Source: Cephalopachus bancanus (lineage: Eukaryota > Chordata > Mammalia > Primates > Tarsiidae). Taken from it: 64,000 nucleotides of DNA. This document shows, piece by piece, positions 1 to 13,429 of this stretch; within the stretch, counting starts at the first letter, position 1, and every line of letters starts with the position of its first letter. The notes under the pieces were generated by a model. That model was given only the letters and a program-made list of their open reading frames with translations, was not told where the DNA came from and searched no databases. The position numbers and the translations under genes are program-made. The DNA lies in NCBI GenBank assembly GCA_027257055.1, contig JAPVLO010000182.1, positions 1,984,001 to 2,048,000 of the forward strand, written 5' to 3'.

Positions 1-404
1 ATTACATTAAGAAATTAAACCTTTCATAGTCATAATCCTAAGCAAAGCATTAAATGTGATTAAATGAGTGATAATTTATTAGGCTTTTAAATTTAATATC
101 AAACTCTCAGCAAACCAAATTTGAAAGTATTTGTTTCATATTCATGAAAGATAATATGGAAAGAAATACCTAGAAATTTTTTAAAATAAAAAAATCAATG
201 CAAAGGAAGGGAAGAATGCTGAACTGAGTACCTTCTACATGTTAAATGCCATCAAGCGGCAGTCAGAATAAAAACTTACTTATCAGCTAATTCACTTGAA
301 AATATAAAAGGCACAGAAGTCAGTTAGGTGTTGTTGACTAAAAATAATAGATAAGTTTAGTATTTTTATCCTGTGCAAAGGTAACAAAGGGTAACAAAAA
401 ATGA
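1..404. other. AT-rich intergenic sequence, nothing recognised
   Basis: No coding potential or recognisable repeat boundary is visible. The stretch runs into an L1 ORF2 fragment near position 405. It may be a further decayed part of that L1, but I cannot align it by eye. Confidence 0.4.
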
Positions 405-1722
<1,318 letters not shown>

Positions 1723-2429
1723 CTAAATTTTCTTTAAAAATTTTAAAATAAGCTCAGAATTCTGGCGGGACGTTCTGGCCAAAACATTGTTTTGACTGCC
1801 TATTGTATGATTTGGAGAAAAACATACCTCATGGGTGAGTTCCCTACCAAATTTTCCCCTTACAGAAAGGATGAAACAGTTAAGAACCCTAGGTGGGTTC
1901 TCATTTACTGAAGATGCTACTATTTCGTTTCCTCCCCCCACTTTGAATATCTCTGTAGAAACTTGCAACAAGAGATGTGCTGGTAATTTTCTTTCTGTGT
2001 CATAATTTTGCTGGGACCTAGCTTTTTAAAAAAATCTATTTATTTTATTTTAAGTTTGAAATAATAACTGTTTATATGTATGGGATACTTTTGATTTATT
2101 CATTCATTCATTCATTTATATTTCATATACATATTTTTTAACAACTTGGTCGCTGTAAAAAAAATGCCATGATAAGTAGTAGCTGCGGATTTCTGTGGTG
2201 TAAATACTCCTACCATGGCCAATGACAAGTTACTAACGTGACGTCCCTGAATGCAGAGCTGGGGAAAGTTGTGCATAATTGGGGTTACAGCCATATGAGC
2301 CAGCTGCACCACACCACTTCCTGGAACCCTGGGACGGCCTGATCCTAAAGTGACTCCCTCAGGGCCTCTCTTGCCAGAGCAGGTCTTCAGGCCTTCCTTG
2401 CTTTGAACCTCGTTTTCTCTGTATTCGTC
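1723..2429. other. Single-copy intergenic sequence
   Basis: No gene or clear repeat is seen. A short (ATTC)n run lies at about 2094-2120. Short open frames here have no recognisable motifs. Confidence 0.4.
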
Positions 2430-2830
2430 GCGACTAATGTGTCATAACCAGCTAATGCTGCATAACAAATTAGCCCTGAAATCTTAGTGACTTCAAACAG
2501 CACAAGTTTATGTCTCATTCGTGACAAATGTACAGCATAGGTCCACGGGGGACGGATACCCCGCTTATCAAAGTTACTCAGGGTCTCGGGCTGCTGGGGG
2601 CTTTGCCATCTGGAGAATGCTGGTGTCAGCGAAGGAGAGCTTAGAGATGTGCATATGGGCTTTTCACCATCTCAGCTCATGTTTCATTGGTCAGAACTAG
2701 GCTCACGGCCCCACCTAAGTACAAGGGATTTGGCAAAAGCTAGAGAGCAGATGGAATGTTTGGTGAGTACTACCGTCTGTATTACCCCCGTGATGATTTT
2801 CGCAGGCATCAGTGCCTCTTGACTTCAGGA
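2430..2830 (+). repeat. Ancient MER-type interspersed repeat relic
   Basis: The stretch from GTCATAACCAGCTAATGCTG through the CTTAGTGACTTCAAACAGCA block reads like a medium-reiteration mammalian repeat (…AACTTAGTGGCTTAAAACAAC… type). I cannot assign the family, and the boundaries are approximate. Confidence 0.45.
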
Positions 2831-3511
2831 CATAACACATTCAGGGGATCCAGTCGGCTGAAGGGAAAATAAAGGACCTGATTCTGAATATCTCAGGAAA
2901 ATCAGGTGCTCGGCAAGACGCGTCAAACAACCATTTTTTTTTCTGTTAATAAATATCAATGTGCTAAATAAATCAATCATTCTTGTTTAACGAGAAAGGG
3001 AACTCACAGCTCAACAAAAAATCCCAGGAAGGTTTTGCTCTGGTCTTCTTGGACATCTTGCGAGGTGATGCAAGTCGTCATGCATTTGCTTGTCTGAGTA
3101 ATAAATCAGCAATTTGAGGTTTTTCTGCCTGAGTCTAAATCCCTGAGCTCCTTTCCCAGAGGACAGAGCATTCCTGGGAGAAGGTGGCTCCTCAGAGTCC
3201 AAGTCTCTCTGAGACCGCGAAAGTCTAAGACTAGAGGGCCTGAGAGGTCCAGGGACTCTTGGCCAAAACCACAGCATTTCATTTCAACTCAGCAGATGTG
3301 TATTTTGCCCCAGTGAGGGCCAGATGGGGAGGTTTCCTACAGGGCTTTTGCAGATGGGAGAGCATCGGGTTCTTCAAGCTCTTCCAGTCCCTCCTGCGTC
3401 TCTGGGTTGATTTGGGCATTGTATCATTTTAATCACCTCTCTTCTGAAAGCAAATAGCTGCCAGTCTAGAGCTAGAAAAAGACACCACAATAAGTCACCG
3501 GAGAAAGTGAT

Positions 3512-3645
3512 TTCCAGTCTCCCTTTAGTTCATCATGGGCTCCTGGACAAGTCTTTAGCATTTCCATTTCCTCATCTACAGATCGAAGAGGTTGGACTGC
3601 AATGATCGCTTTCACGCTTTCAGGAACTGATTTGCTTAAGGGGAG
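3512..3645 (+). repeat. Local duplication, copy A
   Basis: Resembles copy B at 4638-4778 in the same orientation. The best-matched part is the right end, sharing CTTTCAGGAAC, GATTTGCTTAAGGG and a GTTGGACT block at equivalent spacing. The left halves resemble a MIR-family 3' region, so a shared MIR origin is possible, but the right-end block is not MIR sequence that I know. Confidence 0.55.
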
Positions 3646-4637
3646 AAAAGCTAGCGGACCGGGCTCCAGGACCCTATTCTGCCTTCTAATCCAAACAGAT
3701 ACATCGTGCAACACATTAGGCTGTAGAGCATATTTTAGTTTTTGTTTTCAGAGGGGAGCCGTTGCGCCATAAAAGTTGTTTTTTGAGAAAAATGTTTCTA
3801 GTACGTTTTTAAGTTCAAAAACTCCGGGACTAATCCAACTACCTGAAGGAGCTGTAGAAAATCATGTGTCCCAGGAGGCAAGGCTGCCTGTGGCTCGTGT
3901 GTCACTCAGCTAGATTCCTGTCTCACATCAACAATCAACCAGGCTCTAGTTCCTCCACACTGTCCAGACTTCGACGATGGCAGGCCTTGAGTCCAGTCGC
4001 TTCATGGACACCCTGCCAGAATGTCACCAAGGCGCTCAGACTCAGCAAGGAACACGCGGAGTGAGGGGTCATAGGACTTCCCCGAAATGAAGGGAAGACC
4101 GCAGCCTGCACAGAGCGCCTGTGGTTTGGACCATTTCCACAGCGTGTTAAATCATACAAGAATTTTCACTCGTCTTCATCTAGGAGGTCCCAACATGACC
4201 TCTCTAATGAATTCTTTACGTTGGCAGCTCTTCTGTTTTCCTCCCTCCCGCCCCCGGTTCCTCACTTCCACCTCCACCCTCCTTCCCCGAGCTGCGAGCG
4301 GCCCTCTCGCCTCTAGTCTCCGTGTGGGAACACATGGTAATACTTTTCCTTGACGGAGGCCTTGAATCTGGCCTACACCTGTGCAGACCTTCGAGTCGCG
4401 GTTCGGCCGGCGCCGTGGAGGGGTCGAGCAGGCCAGGGCCTCTCCTTCCGCTCGCCCCAGGCACGCGTGGGGCCTCCAGCTGCTGCTCCCGAGATGCCAG
4501 TTTACTCTTCACGGTTCCAGCCATGCATTCTTCGGAGTGTCCAATCCCACCCCAGGGTGTTCTCCATGAAGCGGAGGGGAGGGTTGGTTTACAAGAGCTG
4601 GGAAAATACGCCCAGGTGAGTATCCCAGGAATGTGTC

Positions 4638-4778
4638 TTCAGTTCTCCCTCAGCCTGTAGTTAATTATGGGCACCTGAACAAGGGTTTGGCGTCTCCGTG
4701 GTATCATCTACACGTTGAAGGAGTTGGACTACAAAGATACAGGCTTCACACTTTCAGGAACCGATTTGCTTAAGGGAA
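4638..4778 (+). repeat. Local duplication, copy B
   Basis: Second copy, about 1.1 kb downstream of copy A, diverged by substitutions and small indels. Order of landmarks is the same: CTCCCT, ATGGGC, CATCTACA, GTTGGACT, CTTTCAGGAAC, GATTTGCTTAAGGG. Confidence 0.55.
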
Positions 4779-4854
4779 GCCTCAAAGGGGAAACAGGAGG
4801 AAGGACTGAAAGAGAAAAAATAGGGGAAAAACGTAATTTGTACTGGGGACTTGA

Positions 4855-5040
4855 TCTGTAGCAAGCACTATTCTGACTTAATCTTGTGAGGTCAATATGG
4901 TTTGTATCTTATAAGTTATAAAAAAAAAGTCTCAGAGATGTCAAATTATGCTCTCTAAGTCCCAGAGCCAAGAGGTGACAGAACAAAGATATAATGACAG
5001 ATATTCTTATTTCAAGTCAACTGTTCTTTCTCATTTACCA
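4855..5040 (-). repeat. MIR-like SINE relic
   Basis: GCAAGCACTATTCTGACTTAATCTTGTGAGG followed by a decayed tail with AGAGCCAAGAGG matches the reverse order of a MIR core, but is heavily diverged. Confidence 0.45.
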
Positions 5041-5846
5041 AGCAATTGTTCTTTGTTTATGAAGCCATCCACCATTTCATAACTATAAACCCTGGTTCTA
5101 TACTAGATGCATTGAAGACGTTCTCTCAATTTTTCAATAGCCCAGCAAGGCTGCTTCATATTTCACAGAATGGAGCTCACAATACTTACCTTCCTGAGAT
5201 CACATAGCCCAACAGAGACATGGTCATGAGGCTTTCTGCCCCAAATCAATCACTTTCCATGGCTTTCAGGATTCAAAACCTCCGCGTAGCTTCCCACGCC
5301 TTCAGAATAAGGCACGCCTGACCCCTCATGGTCTGGCTTCTGCTTGCCTTTCCTTCTGCTTCCCCATTGACATTGATCTCTCCTGCCACATGAAGCTCCT
5401 TGGGGTTCCCCAAATGACTGTCTCAACCCTACGTACATAGACATGCTGTCCCCTCTTCTCATCTTCATCCACCTCTAGCTTCTACACTCCTCAGCTTGTG
5501 TCTGGGAAGCCGTGTGCCTTACTATGAATCACCTCACCACAAAGTCAGATCGGAGAGTGCCTTACGGATGTTTATTCCAACATGCAATTGTCTGTTGAGT
5601 TAGCTATCACCACCACCAGACCCTACCCTCCTTGAAGGTATGGGACACATTTTATATAACTTTGCATTTGCAAAGCTTACCATGACGCCAAAAACAAAGT
5701 GGAGCTCAAAAAGTTTCCTAAATAAGTAAGAAATAAGAGAGACGAAGGGAGGGAAGGGGAGGGGCGAAGACTAATAAGGGTCATAGGGAGAGATGTTAAG
5801 GCCTGAACTCAGGTCTGACTGCAAACTAGGCAAGACTTCTACCATT
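5041..5846. other. Single-copy intergenic sequence
   Basis: No coding or structural feature recognised. A purine-rich patch lies at about 5725-5770 just before an Alu insertion. Confidence 0.4.
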
Positions 5847-6109
5847 CTTTTTTTTTTTCGAGTTGGAGTCTCACTCTGCCGCTCCCGGCCCCCGCAGCCT
5901 CGACCCGCTGGGCTCCGGCGATCCCTCAGCCTCGGCCTTCCGAGTAGCCGGAACTACAGGCGCGCGCTACCACACCCGGCTGACTTTTTGATTTATTGTC
6001 GAGATGAGGGCTCGCTGCCCAGGCGGGTCTCGAACCCGCGGGCCCAGGCAATCCACTCACCTCAGCCTCCCAAAGGCGCGGGATGACAGGCTGAGCCACC
6101 GAGCCCGGC
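5847..6109 (-). mobile_element. Young lineage-specific Alu, CpG-rich, small internal deletion
   Basis: Reverse Alu from the T-run at 5847 to GAGCCCGGC at 6109. It is flanked by a perfect 13-bp target duplication GACTTCTACCATT (5834-5846 and 6110-6122). About 24 bp normally between CTCTG and CCGCTCCCGG is missing. CpG positions are largely intact, implying a recent insertion. Confidence 0.95.
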
Positions 6110-6122
6110 GACTTCTACCATT

Positions 6123-6578
6123 TCATACTCAACCCAAGGTGCTCCCCTCTGTCCAAGTGGTGACTCTGTTCGCACGTTCCCTTCCCTTTCTACCTAGGTA
6201 CTGGGACCCTCATTCTCTGCTGTGGCTGTCAAGGCAGCACATCTGGCTTTGCGCATCGCCACATCCTTGGATTTTCCAGAGTTCTCCATCGTGCTTCTAT
6301 CCTCTTTGCATTTGTCTGTTTGAGCCTTTATATGTAAATAGAGTTTTTCTAACAAAAACAAAAGCAAAGAAGAATCTGGGATTACTCAAAGGACAACAGC
6401 TTAACAAAGTCCTCTCTAAAAAAGTATTTGGGTTTGAAAAGGACTTTGTGTACAGAAAAATTACCTAATGAAACGTTTTGCACTTCAGATCGATTTATCT
6501 GTGGGATATCTTTTTACACACTCTCTAGAATCCTCCTTGCAAAAAAACAAAAACAAAACAAATGTTCTGTATTTTAAT
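6123..6578. other. Single-copy intergenic sequence
   Basis: Nothing recognised. The open frame running out of the Alu into this stretch (6004-6468 +) is a repeat artefact. Confidence 0.4.
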
Positions 6579-6867
6579 TTTTTTTTTTTTTTTTGAGTTG
6601 GAGTCTCACTCTGTCACCCAGACTGGAGTGCAGCGGCCGCTCCCGGCCACCGCAGCCTCGACCTACCAGGCTCCGGCGATCCTTCCGCCTCAGCCTTCCA
6701 AGTAGCCGGAACTACAGGTGCGCGCTACCACGCCCGGCTAATTTTTTGATTGATTGTAGACATGAGGTCTCGCTGCCCAGGCAGGTCTCGAACCCACAGG
6801 CTCAGGCAATCCACTCACCTCAGCCTCCCAAAGGCGCGGGATTACAGGCTGAGCCACCGAGCCCGGC
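6579..6867 (-). mobile_element. Young lineage-specific Alu
   Basis: Full dimer in reverse, T-run at 6579 to GAGCCCGGC at 6867. The target duplication is TATTTTAAT at 6570-6578 and 6868-6876. Confidence 0.93.
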
Positions 6868-6943
6868 TATTTTAATATTTTTATAACAAACTGCCCTTTT
6901 AAATAACTTTCACTATATTTTTCATATTTTAAAAGTATGATGA

Positions 6944-7229
6944 GCCAGGCTCGGTGGCTCAGCCTGTAATCCCAGCACTTTGGGAGGCTGAGGTGAGTGG
7001 ATTGCCTGAGCCCGCAGGTTTGAGACCCGCCTGGGCAACTTGGCGAGACCTCATCTCTACAATAAATCAAAAATTAGCCGGGCATGGTAGTGCGCACCTG
7101 TAGTTCCAGCTACTCTGGAAGGCTGAGGCGGAAGGATCGCCGAGCCCAGCAGGTCGAGGCTGCGGTGGCCAGGAGCGGCCACTGCACTCCAGTCTGGGTG
7201 ACAGAGTGAGACTCCAACTCAAAAAAAAA
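6944..7229 (+). mobile_element. Young Alu, variant subfamily
   Basis: Full dimer. A 12-bp target duplication AAAAGTATGATG precedes it (about 6931-6942) and follows its tail (7230-7241). It keeps CCCAGCACTTTGGG and an extra CTTGGCGAGACC segment in the left arm, unlike most young copies here, suggesting an older branch of the private family. Confidence 0.93.
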
Positions 7230-7373
7230 AAAAGTATGATGTACTTATTGTAGAAGATTTACAGGTATAAATGTGTTAAATGAAGAAAATTTAAATAACC
7301 CATAATCATACCATTAAGAGATAATCACTCTTGTTTTAGTATTAACCCTTTTATCTACGTATATAATTATAGT

Positions 7374-7712
7374 CATGCATTGCTTAATAAGGAGGATGTG
7401 CTCTGAGAATGCATCATTAGGCAATTTTATTGCTCTGCACACATCACAAAGTGTACTCATACACACTTACTTGGTATATCCTACTTCACACCTATACAGC
7501 CTGTTGCTCCTGGACTGTGAGGAATACTATAGGCAACTGTAACACAATGATAAGTATTTGTGTATCTAAGCACAAAAAAGGTAATTCATTGTCCTACGAA
7601 TGCTATGATGACTATGTCACCAAGCAACAGAAACTTTTCAGCTTCATTATAATCTCGTGACACCACCATGGTCATATATGCAGTCCGTGGGTGACTAAAA
7701 TGTTGTTATGCA
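7374..7712 (+). mobile_element. Non-autonomous DNA-transposon relic (MER-type), copy 1
   Basis: Begins near AGTCATGCATTGCTTAATAA and ends near GTTATGCATGCATGAT, so the ends are inverted relative to each other. The interior (…TATACAGCCTGTTGCTCCTGG…GATAAGTATTTGTGTATCTA…) matches copy 2 at 38758-39090 in the same orientation. Family name not assigned. Confidence 0.7.
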
Positions 7713-7734
7713 TGCATGATTGCATCATAAGCAT

Positions 7735-7940
7735 AGCTAATATCTACTCCATGAATGCTGTGAGCCAGTACTGTCCTTGGTACATTATGTGGATTACTGT
7801 AATCCTCAGAACAATCTCACTGGTTGACACAATTATTATCTCCACTTACCATATGGAGAAACTGAGGCATGGAGTGGCTGATTTGCCCAAGGCAACACAC
7901 AAGGCTGGAATTCGGGTGTAAGCAGCCTAGCTCCAAGGAT
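7735..7940 (-). repeat. MIR SINE
   Basis: Contains CCATATGGAGAAACTGAGGC, TTGCCCAAGGCAACACACAAG and an AATCCTCAGAACAATCTCAC block, the usual MIR landmarks in reverse order. Confidence 0.8.
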
Positions 7941-9084
7941 GTGCTTTTAGCACCTAAAATACACCGCCTCACACACTTATAGAAACTTGAAGTCAGACAG
8001 TACAAACTATGTTAAGAACTTGCATTTTTGTGGTTAATACTACCTTGAACCTAATATTTCATCCTTTGGATGCACCATTACTAATTAATCAATTTCCTAT
8101 TTTTAGACTCTTGGTTTATTTATAAGCACACCGTGATGAACAACGGCATAACTACTATTTTTATTTATGACTTAGAATTGAAATTACTAGGCCAAAAGGT
8201 AAGACCATATTCACCATTCGCCCCCTCCAATGTAGCTCAGAAAAAGTTAAATAAATTAGTAAATGAAATATCCCAGTCATTGATCGCTAGAATTGCTGAG
8301 TAGAACAGCCTGACCTTTGGGTTTCTTTTTCTTTTCTTCCCCCCAAGTTGTTCTTTATTCTTGGAACTGGTTATAATAAATGGAGGGGAAAAAATAGCCT
8401 AAGCCAGGCATGTGCTGTTGTCAAAGATTGTCCAGATACTTCTCCTTGGACCTGTGCCACCACCTGCTGCCGGAGAACACGCCTCCCTCAGCCTTCCTCC
8501 TCTGTCAACACCACACCAGAATGAGTTATCATTTGCAGTTCAGCAGTTGGTGTCACCAACTCAGGGGCCCTTCCCATTTGGAATTCCTACCGTAGGAATG
8601 GCAGCAGGGAAGAGGAGGTGCAGAAAGTTCCTGGAGGAGAGGTGCGAGGGGCATCCCTGCTAGTCAACCTGCCCCATTAACCTACATAATGTATCCATGG
8701 AGAACTCAGAAGAGAGGCCAAGCAAAGCAAGCTTTTAAAGAGACACTCCTTAGAAGGGGGTGAACCTCACTTAGGATAGGGAGACCATGTAAAATGACCC
8801 AAGTGAGAAAAAAATACAGATAAAGAGCAAAGTATGTCTAAGTGTTTGTTAAGATGATGAGAATAGCTGGAGAGCCCTTCAGGAGCTAATTAAAATGAAG
8901 GAGAAAGAAATTTAGAAAATATCACATCACAGAAAAGCACAGCCAGTAGAGAGGAGGTAGCTGGCATCCTGTGAGCTTTCCGTCAAACCATTTGTCATAA
9001 ATTTTAGAGCCTCATCATCTGGATACCACACGTGGAATGATGAGTAATTCTCTGACACATTCATTCTAGCATGTTTTATGGAGC
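7941..9084. other. Single-copy intergenic sequence
   Basis: No gene recognised. Open frames at 8410-8663 (+) lie in a moderately GC-rich patch without known motifs. On the minus strand AATAAA followed by an A-rich run near 8305-8360 could mark the 3' end of a processed pseudogene, but I could not identify a parent. Confidence 0.35.
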
Positions 9085-9310
9085 CTTTAAAACTAACCAA
9101 TATTTACCAAGCACTTTATAAAAACTCTGTTCATGTATATTATCACATCTTATCCTCTCAACAACCGTATAGGGAAAGTATTATTACTTAATTATTATTG
9201 ATAAATTAACTGAGACTAACCAAAGTTAAAGTAGTTTGCCCAAGGTCACACAGCTAGAGCTGGAATTTGTACAAGAGCACCTTGACTCCAAATTCTCCAA
9301 TGCCTACTAT
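9085..9310 (-). repeat. MIR SINE
   Basis: CCAAGCACTTTATAAAA, TATCCTCTCAACAACC and TTGCCCAAGGTCACACAGCT in that order are MIR landmarks in reverse orientation. Confidence 0.8.
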
Positions 9311-10739
9311 GTGAAGACCCTGCCAAGCAAGATAGACATTAAAGACCAGAGTCCTTAGAAGAGAGTGCATGAAAGCCCAGTGAAAGAGGAGGCTGCCTTT
9401 TCTGTGCTTGGGACCAAGGCCTCCAGCAACCAACTGGCCTAACAGTAAGCTTGGACTTCTGCTGTGTGCCTGATACTGATCCAGGCACAGTGGAAACCAA
9501 AGAGAGACAGAATGTAGCATCTAGGGGATCCTCTCCTGAAGCACATAAACCAATTAAGACACTGAGGCAATTAGAGAAGTTGTTGGTGTTAGTTAGAGTA
9601 ACAGATGAAGCTTTCTTAAAGGAGACACGACTTTAACTAAGACATACTGAGAGAGAGAAGGGGGTCATTTCAATGGTGGATTAGCATGAGCAAAGACATG
9701 AAAATAATGACTAGCCATGGTGCTGCAGGAGGGATGAGGAGGGTGGAAGGGCTATTCAAAGACAAGTTTCACTGGAATACAGTGAATGTGTTAGAAGAAA
9801 AGGGAGGAGAGTGTGGATAATGAGACCGGGTCACAGAAGGGTTAGAAGCAAACATATTTTATCCCTTCAACAAAGGTTTGCTGAGTGCCTTCTATGTGCT
9901 AAGCCCTAGGGATACATAAATATGAATAAAGGCTGGAATCTTCTTTTCATAAGTAAGGAGCCCCCAGTTTTGGGAACTTGGATTGCATACAGTAGGTAAT
10001 GGAGAGTTACTCCTTGAGTAAGAGAGTGACAAAATGAAAGCTTATCTCCAGACAGGTATAATCACATAGCCAACAGACAGAGCAGAAAAAGGTAGGTAAC
10101 AGAAATGTTATGGACCCACACAGCAGCAAGGTGGTTACTGGGATGGTCCACATGGCAGAAAATAGGTAGTATTTCAAAAATAAATCTATGGGAAAGAGTT
10201 CTGGTATCAGTGACAGGAACTAACTTCCAGAGAGAGATTCCAATGTATAAAGAGATCAAAGCGGGTAAGGTGAGAGGCAGGAGAAGGTGAAGGGGGTGGA
10301 AGGATGCCAACATGAGAGGAACATAGGGACGTATTGTGACCTAGATTCTGGACAAGATAAAAACACAGGAACGGGTACAAGACAGAAACCCAAACACTAG
10401 AATCAGGGCACAGGAGCAGGCCTCAGAACCAAGGACAGGACAAAAGCCTGCCTATTGGAAGGTGGGTGAATCAGTCTAGTCCCAGAAACATAGTCGTCTA
10501 TACGTGAGTCAGGACTGAGCCGCGGGATGGAGTGTCGTCCTACTGGAAAGCCCAAGGGCATATCCAGGAGTCAAACCCATGTGATACATAAGTATCCCTC
10601 AAATTTTCCGGGGAGCCTCTGTAATCGGGCTTAACACCAGCTGCCCAACCTTATATCCTGCCTTTCTTTATCTTGACACATTCTTATTCTAATCACACTG
10701 GTCTCATCAGTGTACCCCGCCCATACCTCAACTGACCAG

Positions 10740-10740
<1 letters not shown>
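9311..10740. other. Single-copy intergenic sequence, possible old repeat
   Basis: Purine-rich text at about 9640-9960 resembles an ancient mammalian repeat of unassigned family. No coding region is supported. Confidence 0.35.

Positions 10741-10804
<64 letters not shown>
10741..10804 (+). repeat. (CA)n microsatellite followed by a C-run
   Basis: Nearly pure CA dinucleotide for about 60 bp, ending in a run of nine or more C. The Val/Cys-rich open frame on the minus strand (10631-10891) is its translation and not a gene. Confidence 0.98.
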
Positions 10805-10806
<2 letters not shown>

Positions 10807-11399
10807 CCCCCCGTAGAACCCTTGTCATTTCCTCCTTAAAGTCTTGTCTTAGCTCACTCTCACTCTTTCTCCTATAGTTGTCTCTCTTCATTAAAGTCCT
10901 TTCCAGTTCCTTTCTGAAACTATCAGAGTTTGAGGACTCCTTTTTCTAAGCCAGAGAACAGTTTCGCCCTATACCGCCATGGTTAAACTACTAGTGTAGC
11001 TTGGAGAACATTTTATAGGTCTGCGTTTTGCTGACTCTTTTTGGTTACCGCCCATTAGACTCTATTTCCAAATGAAATTCATTCTGAATTTCAATTTGGG
11101 AAATTTAGAAAGCATTCATTCCCTTCTACCCCAGGCTGAAGCAAGGAAAAGACTTCTGTTTCCTGACATTGAGATGGCATCTGTGACAGAAAATAAGGTG
11201 AAGATTCCAGTGAAGGGTGAGAGGTCAGGAGAGGAGACAGAAAGGGAGGTTTCTATCTAACATGAGTGATGAAGCAGAAGCATTAGCGGCCAGAATAAAA
11301 CAATAAGGAAAGCAGCCACGCTATTTTATATGTAAGAGTTGGTATTTATCAGAGAACCTCAGCACAAACATGTTACAAGGCAGTGGTAAGATATATTTA
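10805..11399. other. Single-copy intergenic sequence
   Basis: Nothing recognised apart from pyrimidine-rich text at about 10830-10920 with CATTAAAGTCC, which could be the end of an old LTR. I cannot support that further. Confidence 0.3.
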
Positions 11400-11545
11400 T
11401 AAGGAAAAGACAGAAAGAGAGAGATAGAGGGAGGAAGGGAGGAAGGAAGGAAGGAAAGGAGGGAGGGAGGAGGAGGAGAAGAAGAAAGAAAGAAAGAAAA
11501 GAAGAAAAGGAAGAAAAAGAGGAGAAGGAAGAAGAAGAAAAATGA
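11400..11545 (+). repeat. Polypurine tract (GGAA/GAAA/GGA-rich)
   Basis: About 140 bp almost entirely A and G, with GGAAGGAAGG and GAAAGAAAGAAA subrepeats. The Ser/Leu/Phe-rich open frame on the opposite strand (11359-11598) is an artefact. Confidence 0.95.
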
Positions 11546-13429
11546 AAATCAGAATAGCTAACATTTACTGATATATATATACAATATGTGCTAAACACTG
11601 TAATAATATTGTTTTTACTAAGATTTCTTACAATCTGTTTTGGGTTCTATAGGAAAATGATTTTTTTATAGTGATTGGCACAAATCAGTAACTTGGTGAT
11701 TTCCTTTTTGGTGACTGTATCCCTCTGAAAATTCACAAAAAGAGTTTCCTCACTGTAACTTCCCACCATGATCAGAAGCATGATTTTCATCAAAATCATG
11801 GTGACGATATGCAATACACAAGGAGGGGGTGATTCTCTTTTGGCTTCAGAGCCACAACATGATTTCACAAAGCAATATTTCACAGCTCATATTTATCTCA
11901 GTGTTATTTCTAATCAGCAAGGATTAAATTATACAAAGTATGTGTCTTTTCATACAAATGCCTGCCTTAAGGCTCTAGTGAAAATGAGAAAAGGTAAGTA
12001 AAAAATATATATTCACTTTATGTAAAACTGGGGACATTCTGAATTTTCACTTGGGAGATTTGGAAAATACCTCTCGCTTCTCCTTTCCTGAGCTGCCAAA
12101 TAGAATTTAATAAGTATATACCTATTCTTATTATAGTTGTGGTTTATAAGTAGATCATTTTCAGAATAGATCCTTTTACATCAGCATTTCAGTGAGCACT
12201 GGAAATGCAACTCATTGATAAAAGTCGGATATCTTTTGCTTAAGAGAGTTTGAAAAGAAGTCAAACAGAGATCTTCCATCAATCCATGTTATATCTAGAT
12301 ATAATGCAGAGAGGAAAAGTGATTATAAACAGACCCTGAATCAAGACAGAGTTAGTTTCTCCTTAACCAACCAAAGAAAATCCGAACAAGCTTCCAGACG
12401 TCTCTCCATTTGGTCTCCAGAACTAGTTTTTCTGTTTTGAAAATCTGAGCCCTGGGACCTCCCTCCTCTTGTTTCCCATGCTTCTCTTTTCTGCTCTGTC
12501 CCACTTCAAAGTGCCCAAGAAATGCAACACAGAGTCATGACACTGCCAGCAACCCACATCATCTCTTTCTCACCCCCAAACCCCTCTTCAATATTTCTTA
12601 GTGCATTGTTCATTTCTCAAGGGCAAAGTAGGGCTTCTTATTCCAGCAGAAATGATTAAATCCAGGGTGTGGTTTCCCACAAATCTGCATTTTTATGTCT
12701 GTGTTGTTCTCAGAGTAAGTGGCTGTGTTGCCTATGAACGTGTGACCTTTGACCAGAAGATTTCCTTTGTCCTGCATATGGGTTCAGGATCCTTCTCTTA
12801 TGTAGTAGATAATGTCTTTGATTGCAATGATATTTATTCCATACTGAGAAGATTTATTTCTTTTCAGTCTTGAAAGATCCTTCTGTTCCATTTTGGATTA
12901 TGAGTTTTCAAAGTCTTTTATTTTTTTCTTGGAGGAGGGTTAGGGTTAAGGTCATTACATTTGGCTCTTCCTGAGACTATTCTTGTGATTGGATTTTTTA
13001 GAGGTTGTGCCACCTTACATAAGTTTTCTCCCTTATATTCAGCTATTTCTATCATTAAACAGAATTAGCTAATTTTTAATGTATATAAGCAAATAATAAA
13101 AATCAATTTAAGGAAGGCTAAATTCATGAACACTGATTTACATTAAAATATACATGTTTCCTGGGAGTTATAAATACACATGAAGCTGCAGATGTTGAGG
13201 CAGAATTATCAGGCTTTCACCAGGAATTCTTAAATATGGAGATAATTCATTGAAAAGGAAAGTGTTTATATGCTGCATCATATTTTTACTGTTTTATTTC
13301 TAAGGCTGCCTTGTCTAGGACAGACATAGTTTGACAATAGATTATAACACGTCTGTTTCTGATAATATGATACACTAAATACAACGAACAACATTCTTCT
13401 TACAAAACACTCTAACAAGCTGAATAAAA
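11546..13429. other. Single-copy AT-rich intergenic sequence
   Basis: No repeat or gene recognised with confidence. The open frames at 11768-12001 and 12601-12873 (+) show no known motifs. Confidence 0.35.

Larger units (their letters stand above)
2831..4854. other. Mostly single-copy intergenic DNA with a GC-rich pocket
   Basis: No exon with supported splice sites is seen. A GC- and CpG-enriched pocket at about 4216-4600 creates overlapping open frames on both strands (for example 4322-4660 + and 4216-4524 -), none with a recognisable domain. It could be a small CpG island or an old regulatory element. Two copies of a local duplication flank this pocket. Confidence 0.4.

Noticed and set aside
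4555..4620. CCCAGGTGAGT at about 4610 as an exon donor in the GC-rich pocket
   Set aside because: CAG|GTGAGT matches a donor, but no coding segment before it is recognisable and no partner acceptor was found, so an exon is not supported.
8305..8663. Possible processed pseudogene on the minus strand (AATAAA plus A-rich run)
   Set aside because: No parent gene could be identified and no target duplication was found.
10631..10891. 86-codon open frame with long Val/Cys alternation
   Set aside because: Translation of the (CA)n microsatellite.
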